Source: Closterium sp. NIES-65
Taxonomy: Eukaryota; Streptophyta; Zygnematophyceae; Desmidiales; Closteriaceae
Length of the DNA: 64,000 nt
Direction: 5' to 3'
Assembly (NCBI GenBank): GCA_948144175.1
Contig: CANXME010002283.1
Location: 1-64,000, forward strand
How positions within the stretch are numbered: position 1 is the first letter of the stretch; the number at the start of each line of letters is the position of its first letter. Below the pieces are notes generated by a model that made no database searches, was not told the origin of the DNA, and saw only the letters and a list, made by a program, of their open reading frames with translations. Shown piece by piece: positions 20,213-31,535 of the stretch. The position numbers and the translations under genes are program-made.

Positions 20213-20351
20213 TGTCAGAAACAAGAAGTGAATGAACTACACAAGATTGCATGTACAAGTATGAAACCCTAGAGTTGTGTACCCCCTAAAGGCTAACCCA
20301 CTATAGCCTACACAGCAATAACACAAATATTGTGTTTGACACACCCCCATA
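20213..20351 (-). repeat. E6 3' LTR (129 bp) and polypurine tract
   Basis: Minus strand: polypurine tract TATGGGGGTG, then the LTR from TGTCAAACACAATATTTG to TTGTTTCTGACA. Nearly identical to the 5' LTR at 26971-27099. Confidence 0.88.
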
Positions 20352-20526
20352 GGCAAACAAGCTCAGGGTGGATCACAACGTCACCACACACTCTGAGCAC
20401 AAGCACAGGGCCTCAGGGCCAGTTCACATGCAGAGGCATATATGCAACACAAATAGCAAGATGATCTCAACCTAGCAAAGCAAACAGGCAGGAATATATA
20501 TATAGAGATCACAGTATAGTCAAAGC

Positions 20527-22035
20527 CTACAGCAAGTGAGGAAAAGTAGGCACAAGCCCTAGCAAAGTGCAGAAACGCTGATGATCACCAGTCTGAAGTG
20601 TCTTGGTGAATACATCAGCAATGTTGGTCTGAGTGGCCGTGTAATGCAGACGAAGGTGACCGCGCTGCTGCAGCTCTTGAGCCAGGAAGTAACGGAGAGC
20701 GATGTGCTTCGTTCTGTGCTCCAGTCTGTGCTCCTCACACAAGGCAATGGAAGCCTTGTTGTTGACGTACAGCACTGGAGGAGAACTAGGCCACTCTCCC
20801 AAGTCAGTTAGCAGGTAGGTGAGCCAGCATAGCTCCTGGGCACCCATGGCTGTGGCGTAGATCTCAGCCTCACAACTGGAGCTGAGAACAGAAGACGAGC
20901 GAGTAGAACGCCAAGAAACTGAACCAGAGCCAAGGCTGAAGGTGTAACCCTGTGACGATCGCTGAGTAGCCTGGTCGTCAACCCAAGAAGCGTCTGAGTG
21001 CCCAGTGAGAACAACTGAGCTCCCTCCTCCAAGCACGAGCCCCATGCCCGATGTACTGAACAGGTAGCGCAATACCCTCTTTGCAGCATCCCAGTCCACC
21101 TTTCGGTGCCTGCCAGGAGCCAAGTAGCGGGCAAGAAGGCCAAGAGGGTATGCTAGGTCAGGACGAGTGCAAGTCATCAGGTACATGAGGCAACCAACTA
21201 GCCCTAGGTAAGGACCACTCGGCTCTATGGACTCATCCGAAGGCAGAGCTGAGAGCGAGTGACCTATAGCCAAAGGAGTGGCCTGTGCTGAGGACCAGGT
21301 GAAGCCGAAGCGCCGAAGTACCTGCTGCACCATGTGTGACTGAGTCAGTGTGATGGTGCGGCGTGCTCTGTCCCGGGTGATCTGCAAGCCAAGGTAGCTG
21401 CGCAGTTCACCCAGGTCTGTGCACGTGTGTCTCTTCTGCAGCTCCAACTTCACGTGGGCGAGAGCATCAGTGTCAGCAGTGGCAAAGACCAAGTCGTCGA
21501 CGTACACGACGATGTAGAACGGCGGCAGCGAAGTGTCAGTGCGCAGAAACAGCGACGGGTCAGCAGTGGAGGGCGCAAACCCAAGTGCCGCAAGAGTAGT
21601 CATCAGTGTGTCGTGCCACTCACGTGGCGCCTGACGGAGACCGTAGACTGGCCGCCGGAGGCTCCACTGGGTATCAGGTTGGAACGACCCAGTGAAGCCA
21701 GGAGGGCGGCGCAGCCAGATCTCCTCATGCAGGCTGCCCTTCAAGAAAGCTGTGCTTAAGTCAAGAGAGTGAAGCTTGTAGTTACGCTGAGCAGCAACGT
21801 GCAGTAGCACCCGAAGAGTGGTCATCTTCGGGGTGGGGGAGAAGGTATGAAAGAAGTCTACTCCCTCTCGCTGACTGAAGCCTCGAGCAACGTAACGAGC
21901 CTTGAAGACAGGCGGAGAACCCGGCGGCCGCTTCACCCTCAAAATCCACATGCCACTGACGATGTTCGCCCAAGGAGGTGGAACCTCGTCAACGTAAGTG
22001 CCAGTGGACTTCCAGGATGCCATCTCTACATCCAT
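20527..22035 (-). CDS. pol: E6 reverse transcriptase and RNase H (long open frame)
   Basis: A 502-residue open frame with the whole RVT_2 and copia RNase H portion. The start block is MDVEMASWKSTGTYVDEVPP. The RT active site is YIVVYVDDLVFATAD near residue 180. RNase H has SSSCEAEIYATAMGAQELCW and YVNNKASIALCEEH. It ends NIADVFTKTLQTGDHQRF. The length is normal for this part of copia pol. In life it would be released from a polyprotein, so no independent start is expected. Confidence 0.86.
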   Translation of the reverse strand: MDVEMASWKSTGTYVDEVPPPWANIVSGMWILRVKRPPGSPPVFKARYVARGFSQREGVDFFHTFSPTPKMTTLRVLLHVAAQRNYKLHSLDLSTAFLKGSLHEEIWLRRPPGFTGSFQPDTQWSLRRPVYGLRQAPREWHDTLMTTLAALGFAPSTADPSLFLRTDTSLPPFYIVVYVDDLVFATADTDALAHVKLELQKRHTCTDLGELRSYLGLQITRDRARRTITLTQSHMVQQVLRRFGFTWSSAQATPLAIGHSLSALPSDESIEPSGPYLGLVGCLMYLMTCTRPDLAYPLGLLARYLAPGRHRKVDWDAAKRVLRYLFSTSGMGLVLGGGSSVVLTGHSDASWVDDQATQRSSQGYTFSLGSGSVSWRSTRSSSVLSSSCEAEIYATAMGAQELCWLTYLLTDLGEWPSSPPVLYVNNKASIALCEEHRLEHRTKHIALRYFLAQELQQRGHLRLHYTATQTNIADVFTKTLQTGDHQRFCTLLGLVPTFPHLL

Positions 22036-22599
22036 GGCTGACTACCACTTCGAGGAGTACTCACCCGCGATCGCCTCAGCGTAAGAGCGCGGGGTCGGGA
22101 TGTCTGAAGCATCCGGGTCTCCCTCAGGGGCAATCAGCATGGACACAAGATGAGGCGCAGCGGCAGCAAGACACTCAAGGTCCTCCTGTCTGTCCTCAAG
22201 GACGTCCATGCCTAGAGCACACTCACCCCCGACGGACGGAGGATAGAAAGACTCAGACTCAGCAACAAGACTGGCAGCGTAGTCTAGACGACAGTGAGCA
22301 GCATAGTCGACAAGCTCAGCAACTAGGGCAGACGTAGCAGCAGACTCGAAGGAAGGGTCAGTGACAACTGTGGCGAGGAGTCGCGTGATAGTAGGACTAG
22401 CAGCACGAAGAGAGTCAGACTCCGGGTCAGCAAGGACAGGAAGAGAGGACTCACGAGGGGATGGCAGAGGGACACGCTGAGGAGCAGTGGAAGGACGCAG
22501 AGTCATATAGTGTGTGCCAGGCACAGGTGGAGGACGCTCACGCTGACCATGGTGACCAGTGCGAGCAGCACGAACAGGTGACACAGGACGCGACACAGG

Positions 22600-23340
22600 C
22601 GACACAGGACGAGACTCAGGCTCACGACGCTCTGTAAGACCGCCTGTCGGAGCAGTGTAGGGAGAAGGACCAGGAAGTGGTGAGGCAGGTGGGAGCTGGG
22701 ACTGCGACTGGACAGGCGAAGGGCACTGTAAGGAGGGAGGAGGACAAGGAGGAGGCGGCTGACCAAGAACCTGCTGAAGGAGCGGAACAAAGTACGGCCG
22801 CGGCCATGAAGCGCCCCCAGAAGGACCAGCACCAGCAGCACCTCCACCAGCACCGGCAGGACCTCCAGCAGCTCCAGAACCTCCACCAGCATCGGCACTA
22901 CCTCCAGCAGCTCCAGAACCTCCAGCAGCACCGGCAGCACCTCCAGCAGCTCCAGAACCTCCAGCAGTAACAGTAGCACCTCCAGGACCTCCAGTAGCGC
23001 CAGAAGCACCCGTGTCAGCAGTACCTCCAGTAGTAGGGTCTCCAGCTGGCGGTACCTCAACGCTAGGAGCTCCACTCCTGAGGCTGCAGCGCCGAGCGTA
23101 CCACTCACGTAGCCGCAGAGGTTAGGGAGGCTCTGGCTGCGGCACTGCACCTGTGAGGCCATCGGCCCCGACTCCAGCAGACCCCCCAGCTCCAGTAGCC
23201 CCACGACGGAGGCTGTAGCGCTGAGAGTACCACTCACGCAGCTGCTATGAAGAGGGAGTGGCAACAGGCTCAGCACCCCCAGTCTCAGCACCCCCAGTCT
23301 CAGCACCCCAAGTCTCCGCACCCTCAGGCTCAGCACATCT
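22600..23340 (-). repeat. E6 hinge repeats
   Basis: The minus-strand coding direction carries Ala/Gly/Pro-rich repeats with period 15 (GGTGCTGAG-type, about 23260-23340) and period 36-45 (CCAGCAGCTCCAGAACCTCC in plus orientation, about 22840-23000). Other frames produce leucine-rich or Gln-rich shadow proteins. Confidence 0.65.
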
Positions 23341-23499
23341 GAGTGAGAGTCAACAGCTACCTCGACAGGCTCGACCGGGTCTACCTGGGAAACACCTGAG
23401 GGAGCAGCACCCTGGGGGGGGGTGGGGGGGTCTACCGACGGGACACCCGGGGTGAGGAAGAGCGGCGGGGGGGGGGGGGGGGGAGCGGGGCAGTGCGGT

Positions 23500-24980
23500 A
23501 GGGGAAGAGACGGTAAAAGGGTACCGACTCGTCAAAGGTGACGTCCTGAGAGGCGAAGACACGACGCGAGGTGGGGTGGTAAAACCGCCAGCCAGGCGCG
23601 TCAGGGACAAAGCCCAGGAAGACACAGGGAACCGCACGGGAGGAGAGTTTGTCCGCGGACGTATCGCGGACAAAGGCTCGACATCCCTAGACTCGGAACA
23701 CCGACGCGTCGCCAACCTCCCCCGTCCAGCGCAGGGTAGGCGAGGTCTCCGGAACGGAGACATGGGGCCAGAGGTTGAGCTGATGCGCGGCGTACTGCAC
23801 TGCAAACGGCCACAGGAAATGGGGGGCAGCCGCATGGATCATGGAGGTACGAGCGACCTCCATGACAAGACCAATGCGGCGCTCAGCAACCCCATTCTGC
23901 TGCGGGGAGGCCGGGAGAGTGAACGTCTAGCGGATGCCGTGCTCCGCACAGTAGGATGCTAAGAGGTCATAGGAAAACTCGCCGGTGCAGACGTAGGACA
24001 GGAAATTCCGACTGGAACCGCTGGTGGAGCTGGAGACAAACAGCGCGGATCCACAGGATCAAGACATATGGGACCTCACCCTTGGTACGCAAGGGGAAGA
24101 CCGTGGTGTAGCGCGTGTAGTCGTCGACAACCAGTAGGAAGTACCGCTCGTGGCCCTGTCCCCGGACGCGGGCAGGGCCCCACACGTCCAGGTGGAGAGT
24201 CTGCAGGGGAGCCTCTGTGGGAGGGAACGAGGAGGAGTGAGGAGCGGCGCGCTACCGCCCCTCGACACAGGGAAGACAGGGAGGAGCAGGCGAGGGTGGT
24301 AGGGGAGGGAGAACTCTGGGAAGACCAGAGACAAGGTACCTGGAGTGCATGCCTCGAAGGCTCTGCACTGACGGGTGACCAAGGCGGTGGTGCCAGAGGA
24401 CAGTCCTGTGCGATAGGGAGCGACACGAGCAGGGGGGCGACAGCTGACCTGACGCAGACGCAGACGCAGCTACCTGAGGGGACTCAGTGGTCAGTGTGTA
24501 CAAGTTCGACCCCGGCTGCCAAGTGAAGGTAGCCAGGTGACGACCCGTCCGGGCACACGTGCAGTGCGTCACACGCTCGTAGGCCGGGGTGAACTGGTGA
24601 ACACCCGTGTCCTGGAGCGCGGAACCCGCCACCAAGTTCGTAGAGAACGAGGGGAGGTAGAGGCCCGACAGCGTGCTAGACGGGACAGCAGGACAAGGGA
24701 GGGCAGTGGTGGAGGTCGCAAGGACCGGACCCCCTGAGGGGTCAGCCAGGGAGACAGCAACCGGTCTAGGGAGCTGCTCTAGGGCAGTGCAGTCGCGAAA
24801 GAATCAGCGGGAAGAACCTGAGTCCAGTGTGAAGGTGTGAAGTGCCTCAGTAGGTGCGGTACCAGCAGATGCAGACGCACTAGCACCTAGGGCAGCAGCC
24901 TCACCAAGACCTGGAGCAGCAGACGCACTAGCACCTAGAGCTGCAGCCTCACCTGTCTCAATACCTGGGTCGGGCGGTAC
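23500..24980 (-). pseudogene. pol: E6 protease, GAG-pre-integrase and integrase
   Basis: The protease-like part ends in LPSFSTNLVAGSALQDTGV-type sequence (about 24830-24600). Next come WHHRLGHPSVQSLRGMHSRY (HHCC region, about 24400-24330), the CLPCVEG cysteine pair (about 24260), the MWGPARVRGQGHERYFLLVV core start (about 24185) and the FYHPTSRR-like end near 23560. Broken. Confidence 0.75.
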
Positions 24981-24989
24981 ACTCACGTA

Positions 24990-26338
24990 ACAGTCACCCT
25001 CAACACTAATAGTCAATGAATACATAGCAGCAAGGATAGCATCATAATCAAGAGCAAAGATATCAATTCCCTTCTTAAGCAGATCATCCCAGAGGGGCAG
25101 CTCAGAGGCATCCGGGAACTGCTCGCGCCAGGCGTCGTCGAGGCGAAAGAAGCAGCGCTGTGCCGTGTGAAACCTCCCACAAGTCTGGCCAGTGCGGTCA
25201 CCTGTGCGTATGACGTACGGGCAAGTACCCCCACCCCCAGACCCCCCACGCTGAGAGTACCACTCTCTGAGCTGCTGGGGCGAGGGAGTCTCACCGGGAC
25301 GCTGCTGCTGCTGCCTCTGGCCACCACCGAACCCCCCACGCTGTACCGCTCCACCGCGCCCGCCACCTGCTCCACCGCCGCCACCACTGCCACCACCACC
25401 CCCACCACCTCCACCACCGCCGCCGCCACCACCCCCTGCGCCGCCACCGACCCCCCCACCACCCGCGCCACTCCCACCTCTGCCACCACCCCCGCCGCCT
25501 CCACCCCCTCCACCGCCGCCGCCCCCACCTCCACCTCCTCCACCCCTGCCCCCCTTGCCCCTGCCGCCCTTGCGTCTCCCACTAGGAGCAGACGCGGCCC
25601 CGACCCCCTCAGTTCCTAGGAAGTCGACAGCAGCAGCAGATGCAATGGAGGGGAGGAGGGGGACTTGCGAGCACCCCTCAAAAAAGGGGGTGCGGGGGTC
25701 ACCACGAGAGGCACCTACAGCTACAATGCTCTTCTCAGCTGCTAGGAGTTCCTTCTCGAGGAGGTTGACAGTGAGGTCAGTGGGGGAGAGGGCGAGAAAG
25801 TGGTCCTTGACTATGCAAAGGGAGTCAGGGAGGCGCGTGACAAGGTGGTACAGTGTGAGGTACATCGGGGGGGGGGGTTCTTGGCGAGGAAATCTGGGGG
25901 GAGTGCGGCACGGTAGCGGAGGTCACTGGTACGGAGGTGGGTGATGAGGTCAGCTACAGTGGTAAAGGCGGACAGGTCCGGGAAGAGGTAGGGCAGCGAG
26001 AGACGGCCTATAGCAGCGGTGGCAGGGGAGGAGTAGCGCCCGACTACTGCGTCGTACAGCTCCCTAGCGGTCTTATGCTGGCCGAAGTGCTCGCGCTCAT
26101 CTACCGGCAGGTGGCTGCGAACGGCTAGGCGGGCGTGAGCATCACGAGTCTGCCACTGGGAGCGAGCAGTACTGTCAGCAGTAGCGGGAGGTGCGGGAGC
26201 AGCGCCTGACGTGTGGTTGTACAGGGAGACTTCGTCCTTGGCAGTGATCTGGAGGAACAGGTGGAGGTCATCAAGCAAGACATCGAACTTAATCAGGCGG
26301 CCCTCCGCGTCAAAGGTGAGAACAGTGGGACTGGCCAT
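24990..26338 (-). pseudogene. gag: E6 gag with glycine tract and atypical CCHC motif
   Basis: Starts MASPTVLTFDAEGRLIKFDV at 26338. The capsid part has RYSSPATAAIGRLSLPYLFP. A glycine tract at about 25560-25350 follows GRRKGGRGKGGRGG. The cysteine/histidine motif near 25225-25150 again has C-x13-C-x3-H-x4-C spacing, ending CGRFHTAQRC. A G/C homopolymer marks the same site as in E1, E2 and E5 (25866-25875). Broken in a few places. Confidence 0.78.
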
Positions 26339-26339
26339 A

Positions 26340-26970
26340 GTGGCAGTAGCAGGAGTAGCAGTAGTAGTAGCAGTAGAAACAGTAGAAGCAGTAGGAGCAG
26401 GAAGAGCAGTTGCAGCAGGTAGGGCGGCGCGGCTCGGTCTGGGCGGCGTGGCTCGGTCAGGGCGGCGCGACTCGGGCGGCGCGACTCGGGTGGCGCGACT
26501 CGGGTGACGCGGATCGGGCAGGTAAGGCGGCGCGACGGCGGGCCTAGGCTGGGTGCGCGGCGGCGCCTAGGGTGCAGCTGCGCGCGGGCCGCGGCTGCGT
26601 TCTAGCGGCAGCTGTGGGTCGTGCGCTGCAGCAGCCGACGCGCGATCGTCGCGGCGCGCTGGCTGCGACCTGCGGGCTGGCGGCTGTGGGTCGCGCGTCG
26701 GCCTAGGGGCTAGCAGGGGCCTATGGGCAACGGCTTGCTGGGGCGCGTGAGAGAAACCGGGGCCGCCCTAGGCGGCGGTTTTCTTACGTGCGCTAAAACG
26801 GCGGGGCCGCGCTTGGGTTGCTAGCGGGCTGCACACGGGCAGCGTGAGAGGAGAGCGCACGAGGGCGCACTAGGGGAAAGGCGCACAAGGGCGCTAAAAA
26901 AAAGGGCGCACGAGGGCACCTCTAGCGGAACGGTGGGCCCTTAGGTCTAGAACCTAAGCTCTTAATACCA
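26340..26970 (-). other. E6 leader, PBS and perfect 7-bp hairpin
   Basis: The minus-strand PBS starts TGGTATTAAGAGC at 26970. CTTAGGT (26958-26952) and ACCTAAG (26946-26940) pair perfectly, then GGGCCCACC and a T tract follow (about 26896-26888). Downstream, three or four 14-bp units (GCGGCGCGACTCGG, about 26460-26515 on the plus strand) are the only tandem repeats. The leader is shorter and less repetitive than in E1 or E12. Confidence 0.72.
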
Positions 26971-27099
26971 TGTCAGAAACAAGAAGTGAATGAACTACAC
27001 AACATTGCAAGTACAAGTATGAAACCCTAGAGTTGTGTACCCCCTAAAGGCTAACCCACTATAGCCTACACAGCAATAACACATATATAGTGTTTGACA
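26971..27099 (-). repeat. E6 5' LTR (129 bp)
   Basis: Minus strand from TGTCAAACACTATATATG at 27099 to TTGTTTCTGACA at 26971, followed by the PBS. The telo-box-like CTAGGGTTTC is retained. Confidence 0.88.
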
Positions 27100-27104
27100 A
27101 ACTC

Positions 27105-27300
27105 CCTGCCGCTGACTGAAGCCTCGAGCCACGTAACGCGCCTTGAAGACAGGCGGAGAACCTGGCGGCCGCTTCACCCTGAAAATCCACATGCCACTAA
27201 CGATGTTCGCCCCAGGTGGGGGAACCTCGTCGACGTAGGTGCCTGTGGACTTCCAGGAAGCCATCTCTGCGTCCATGGCTGACTGCCATTGAGAGGAGTA
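27105..27300 (-). pseudogene. pol: E5 reverse transcriptase, N-terminal part
   Basis: Minus strand reads MDAEMASWKSTGTYVDEVPP and VKRPPGSPPVFKARYVARGF up to the AACTC duplication. Its continuation is at 20207 on the other side of E6. Confidence 0.8.
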
Positions 27301-27305
27301 GGGAC

Positions 27306-27455
27306 CCTAGTCAGAATCCCAACCACTAGACCATTGGGATAAAAGGGCTTGTTTCACTAGCAGGTCAGTGCGCCCATAACCCCCCAGGCAAACGCGCCTG
27401 TAACCCCCCCTAGGATCGATCGGGGATCTCACAGTGTAGCTCTACTGACACCCCT
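27306..27455 (-). mobile_element. About 150-bp insertion in E5 with a tRNA-like half, SINE-like
   Basis: The flanks are continuous E5 pol sequence, and the other family copies lack these bases. On the minus strand the insert begins near TGTCAGTAGAGC and ends with TCCCAATGGTCTAGTGGTT plus GGGATTCTGACT (27339-27309). That stretch closely resembles the first half of a tRNA-Glu, including the A-box type TGGTCTAGTGG. AGGG at both edges may be a short duplication. There is no matching T-arm in order, so a working tRNA is excluded. It could be a SINE fragment or a processed tRNA half. Confidence 0.4.
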
Positions 27456-27459
27456 TGAT

Positions 27460-28911
27460 CGCCTCAGCGTACGATCGAGGAGTCGGGATGTCTGGTGCAT
27501 ACTGGTCTCCCTCAGGGGCAATCAGCATGGACACAAGATGAGGCAAAGCAGCAGCAAAACACTAGAACTCCTCCTGCCTGTCCTCAAGGACGTCCGTGCT
27601 AAGAGCACACCCACCCCCGACGGACGGAGGACAGACAGACTCAGACTTAGCAACCAGACTAGCAGCGTAGTCTAGACGACAGCAAGCAGCAAAGTCGACA
27701 AGCTCAGCAACTAAGGCAAACGCAGTAGTGGACTCAAAGGACGGGTTAGTGACAACAGTAGCCAAAAGACGCGTGACAGTAGGACTGGCAGCACGAAGAG
27801 AGTCAGACTCCAGGTCAGCAAGAGCAGGAGGAGAGGACTCTGGAGGAGACAGCAACGGGACATGCAGTGGAGCAGTGGAAGGACACAGTACCATCAGTTG
27901 TGTGCCTGGGACCGTAGGAGGACGCGGATGCGGAACACAACTACTAGCGCGAGTAGCACGAACAGGCGACGCACGACAAGACGCAGGCTCACGACGCTCA
28001 GCAAGACCTCCAGTAGGACCAGTGTAGGGAGAGGGAGCAGGCAGTGGGGAGGCGGGCTGTAACTGCGACTCAGACTGGACAGACGGCGAACACTCTAAGG
28101 AAGGGGCAGGACCAGCGGAAGGCGGGAGACGAAGAACCTGCTCAAGGAGCGGAACGAAGTATGGCCGCGGCCGCGCAGCGCCTCCAGAGCCAGCAGGGAC
28201 AGCACCAGCACCCCCAGCGTCAACACCTGCGCCAGCAGCACCCCCAGCTGCAGCATCGCCAAATCCAGCACCGTCATAAGCAACAGCGCCAGCGTTAGCA
28301 GCACCTCCAGCGCTAGCGCCAGCAGCACCTCCAGCGCCAACACCCCCAGCAGCTCCAGCTCCAGCCGGACCACCGGAAGACTCAACAGCCACAGCTCCAG
28401 TACCTCCAGCAGCACCTGCTCCACAAGCACCGCCAGCAGCTCTAGCACCGCCAGCAGCTCCAGCACAAGGAGCACCACCAGACCCAGTAGCTCCAGTACC
28501 TCCAGTACAAGCACCTCCGGGACCCGTGGCACCAACACCCTCAGTAGCAGCAGAACCTCCAGCGCCAGCAGCACCTCCAGCTCCAGCAGCACGGCTCCAG
28601 CGCCGAGCAAACCACTCGCGCAGCTCCTTTGGAGAGGGTAGCTCCCGCCGGGACGAAGCACCCGAGGGACCTCCAGACCCAGTACCGCCAGACTCCACAC
28701 GAGCACGCCCACCACCCTCAGGCTCCACACCCTCAAGCTCAGCACCCCCAGACTCAGCACCCCCAGTCTCAGCACCCCCAGGCTCAGCACCCCCAGTCTC
28801 AACACCCCCAGGCTCAGCACCCCCAGTCTCAGCACCCGCAGGCTCAGCACCCCTAGTAGCACCAGAGTCAACAGCTACCTCGACAGGCTCCACCGCGTCT
28901 ACCTGGGACAC
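27460..28911 (-). pseudogene. E5 hinge and region before RT
   Basis: Minus strand starts MSQVDAVEPVEVAVDSGATR and passes into AEPGG/AESGG pentapeptides (28840-28690), an Ala/Gly-rich stretch (to about 28180), then RPRPYFVPLLEQVL and the SCVGG-type block before RT. This is the clearest example in the pol frame of the pentapeptide array. Confidence 0.72.
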
Positions 28912-28929
28912 ACCTGAGGGGGCAGGACC

Positions 28930-30440
28930 CTAAGGGGGAAGGGCGTCTACCCGGGGGGGACCTGGCGCGAGGAAGAGCGGCGGCGGGGGGAGGGGCGCAG
29001 TGCGGTAGGGAAAGAGACGATAGTAAGGAACTGACTCGTCAAACGTGACGTCCTGGGAGGACAGAACACGGCGCGAGGTGGGGTGGTAAAACTGCCACCC
29101 AGGCGCGTCAGGGGGGAAGCCAAGGAAGACGCAGGGAACAGCACGGGGGGGCAGCTTGTCCGCAGATAAGTCGCGGACAAAAGCCCGAGATCCCCAGACA
29201 CGAAATGCAGACGCATCGCCAACCTTCCCCGTCCACCGCAGAGTAGGGGATGTCTCCGGCAAGGAGACCCGGGGCTGAAGGTTGATCTGATGCGCGGCGT
29301 ACTGAACCGCGAACGGCCACATAAAATGGGGAGCAGCCGCATGGATCATGGACGTACGAGCGACGTCCATGACCATGCCAATGCGGTGCTTAGCAATCCC
29401 ATTTTGCTGTGGAGAGGCCGGAAGCGTGAACGTCTTGCGGATGCCCTGTGCAAGACAGAAGGCTCGCAGAAGGTCAGAGCAAAACTCTCCGCCTCTGTCC
29501 GAGTGTAGACGCAGAACAGGAAAGTCCGAGCCGAAACTCTCTCTGAGCTGGAGACGAGCTGCGCGGATCCAGTCAATCAACACCTCAGTGACTTCACCCT
29601 TCCTGCGCAAGGGGAAGATTGTGGTGTAACACGAGTAGTCGTCAACCACCAACAGGAAGTAACGCTCGTGACCCTGGCCACGGACGCGGGCGGGGCCCCA
29701 CACGTCCAAGTGAAGTGTCTGCAGCGGAGCCTCTGTCGGAGGAAACTCAGAGGAGTGAGGAGCGGCGCGCTGCCGCCCCTCGACGCAGGGAACGCAGGTA
29801 GGGGCAGGACCCGGAGGGAAGGGAGGGAGGGACCGGGGGAGACCAGAGACAAGGTAACGGGAGGCCATGCCTCGGAGACGAGGCAGGGAGGGGTGACCAA
29901 GGCGGTGGTGCCAGAGGAGGGTCCGGTGGGATAGGAGACAACACGAGCATGGGGCATACTCAGGACCAGACCTGGACGCTGCAGCAAACACCTGACCCGA
30001 CGCAGCTACCTGACCAGGCAAGCAGCCGGAGGAGACACAGTAGTCAGTGTGTACAGGCTCGACCCCGTCTGACGGGTAAACGTGGCCAAGTGTCGGCCCG
30101 TCCGAGGACACGTACAGTGGGTCACCCGCTGACTCGCAGGAGTGAACTGGTCAACCCCCCGATCCTGTAGATCAGCACCACTCACCAAGTTCGTAGAGAA
30201 CGAGGGGAGGTAAAGACCTGACAGGGTGCCAGAAGGGGCCGCCAGACACGGTAAGGCAGTGGAGAAGTGGGCAAGGACAGGACCCCCAGAGGGGTCCGCC
30301 AGGGAGACCGCAACTGGCCGACGAAGCGGCGTGAGTGTGGTGCGGTCTCGAAAGAAAGAGCGGGAAGCACCCGAGTCAAGGGTGAAGGTGTGTAAGGCCT
30401 GAGCCGACGTGGTACCTGAGAGAGCAGACTCACCAGCACC
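28930..30440 (-). pseudogene. pol: E5 protease, GAG-pre-integrase and integrase
   Basis: Minus strand: protease with LDSGASRSFFRDRTTL (about 30390-30340), the HHCC region WHHRLGHPSLPRLRGMASRY (about 29910-29850) and CVPCVEG. The integrase core has HLDVWGPARVRGQGHERYFL, LLVVDDYSCYTTIFP and LHSDRGGEF, spaced as expected for the three catalytic acids. The C-terminal part ends near 28930. One of the longer surviving integrase copies in the window, but broken. Confidence 0.8.
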
Positions 30441-30569
30441 TGGGGCAGCAGACGCACTAGCACCTAGAGCAGCAGCCTCACCAGCACCTAGAGCAGCAGC
30501 CTCAATGCCCGGGTCAGGCGGAACACACAGGTAACAGTCACCCTCATCACTAGTAGTCACAACATACAT

Positions 30570-31535
30570 GGCAGCAAGAATAGCATCATAATCCAGATCA
30601 AAGATAGCAACCCCCGACCTAAGCAGCTCGCCCCAGCGGGGGATCTCAATGGTGTCAAGAAACTAGAGACGCCAAGCGTCCGTCAGGCGGCCGAAACAGC
30701 GCTGGGTGGTGTGCGGGCCAGAGTACGGCTCACCAATGCGGTCGCTGGTACGCAGGACGTAGGCACAGGGACCAGCACCCCCACCCCGCTGACGTGCAGC
30801 GTACTACTCACGAAGCTGCTGGGGGGGCGGGGTCTCACGAGTGCGCTGCTGCTGCTGGCGCTGACCACCACCGAAGCCGCCCCGCTGCGCAGAGCCACCC
30901 CGACCAGCTCCACCGCCGCCGCTGCCACCTCCGCCACCGCCGCCATCGCCGCCTCCTCCACCTCCTCCGCTCCCACCGCCACCGCCGCCGCCGCCTCCGC
31001 CTCCACCGCCGCCACCGAAGTCCCCACCCCCACCACCACTCCCACCGCCACCCCCACCTCCTCCGCCACCTTCACCGCCACCTCCACCGCCCTCTCCAGC
31101 TCCTCCAACGCCCCTGCCCCCCTTGCCCTTGCCGGTGCGGCGTCTCCTGCTAGGGGCAGACGCAGCGCCGACCGACTCGGTGCCAACGAAGTCGACGGCA
31201 GCAGTAGAGGCAACAAAGGGCAAAAGGGGGGAGGGGGAGCACCCCTCAAAGAAGGGGGAGCGAAGGTCACCACGAGAGGCTCCTACAGCGACTATACTCT
31301 TCTCAGCTGCCAGGAGGCGCTCCTCGAGGAGGTCAACGCTGAGTGTAGTGGGGCAAATAGAGAGGAAGTGGTCCCTGACCGAGCAAAGGGAGTTAGGGAG
31401 CCGGGTGACTATGTAGTAGAGGGTGATGTACATGGGGGGGGGGGGGGGGGGGGGTTTCTTGGCGCAGAACTCAGCAGGAAGCGCAGCGCGGTAGCGGGTG
31501 TCATTAGTACGAAGGTGCATAATGAGATAAGCGAA
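30570..31535 (-). pseudogene. gag: E5 gag (partial)
   Basis: Minus strand: MHLRTNDTRYRAALPAEF, then MYITLYYIVTRLPNSLCSVR, the SRRRRTGKGKGGRG segment, a glycine tract (about 31110-30890) and the FGGGQRQQQQRTRETPPPQQ block. The start of gag is missing. A long G/C homopolymer lies at about 31433-31454. Confidence 0.75.

Larger units (their letters stand above)
20213..27099 (-). mobile_element. E6: complete-length short-LTR copia inside E5 (fossil)
   Basis: 6,887 bp with both LTRs (5' 26971-27099, 3' 20213-20341) and TSD AACTC. Minus-strand order: PBS about 26958-26970, leader 26340-26957, gag from 26338, protease about 24830, GAG-pre-integrase and integrase about 24635-23500, hinge about 23336-22600, RT/RNase H 22035-20527, PPT 20342-20351. 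LTRs differ at about 4 of 129 positions (about 3 per cent), making it the youngest datable element here. All parts are in place but it is broken, with around eight breaks. Confidence 0.9.
18554..31535 (-). mobile_element. E5: short-LTR copia inside E4 (fossil), itself holding E6
   Basis: Minus strand: 3' LTR 18554-18679, PPT 18680-18689, RNase H/RT 18877-20207 and 27105-27300, hinge about 27460-28911, integrase about 28930-30000, protease about 30100-30440, gag C-terminal part and glycine tract about 30570-31250, a gag capsid part to about 31535. The 5' end (gag start, leader, 5' LTR) is missing and E7 sequence begins there. E6 interrupts it at 20213-27099. Roughly ten breaks. Confidence 0.82.

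Noticed and set aside
27309-27339. A tRNA-Glu gene on the minus strand
   Set aside because: Only the 5' half is present. There is no T-arm with B box or acceptor 3' strand downstream, so it cannot fold as a tRNA.
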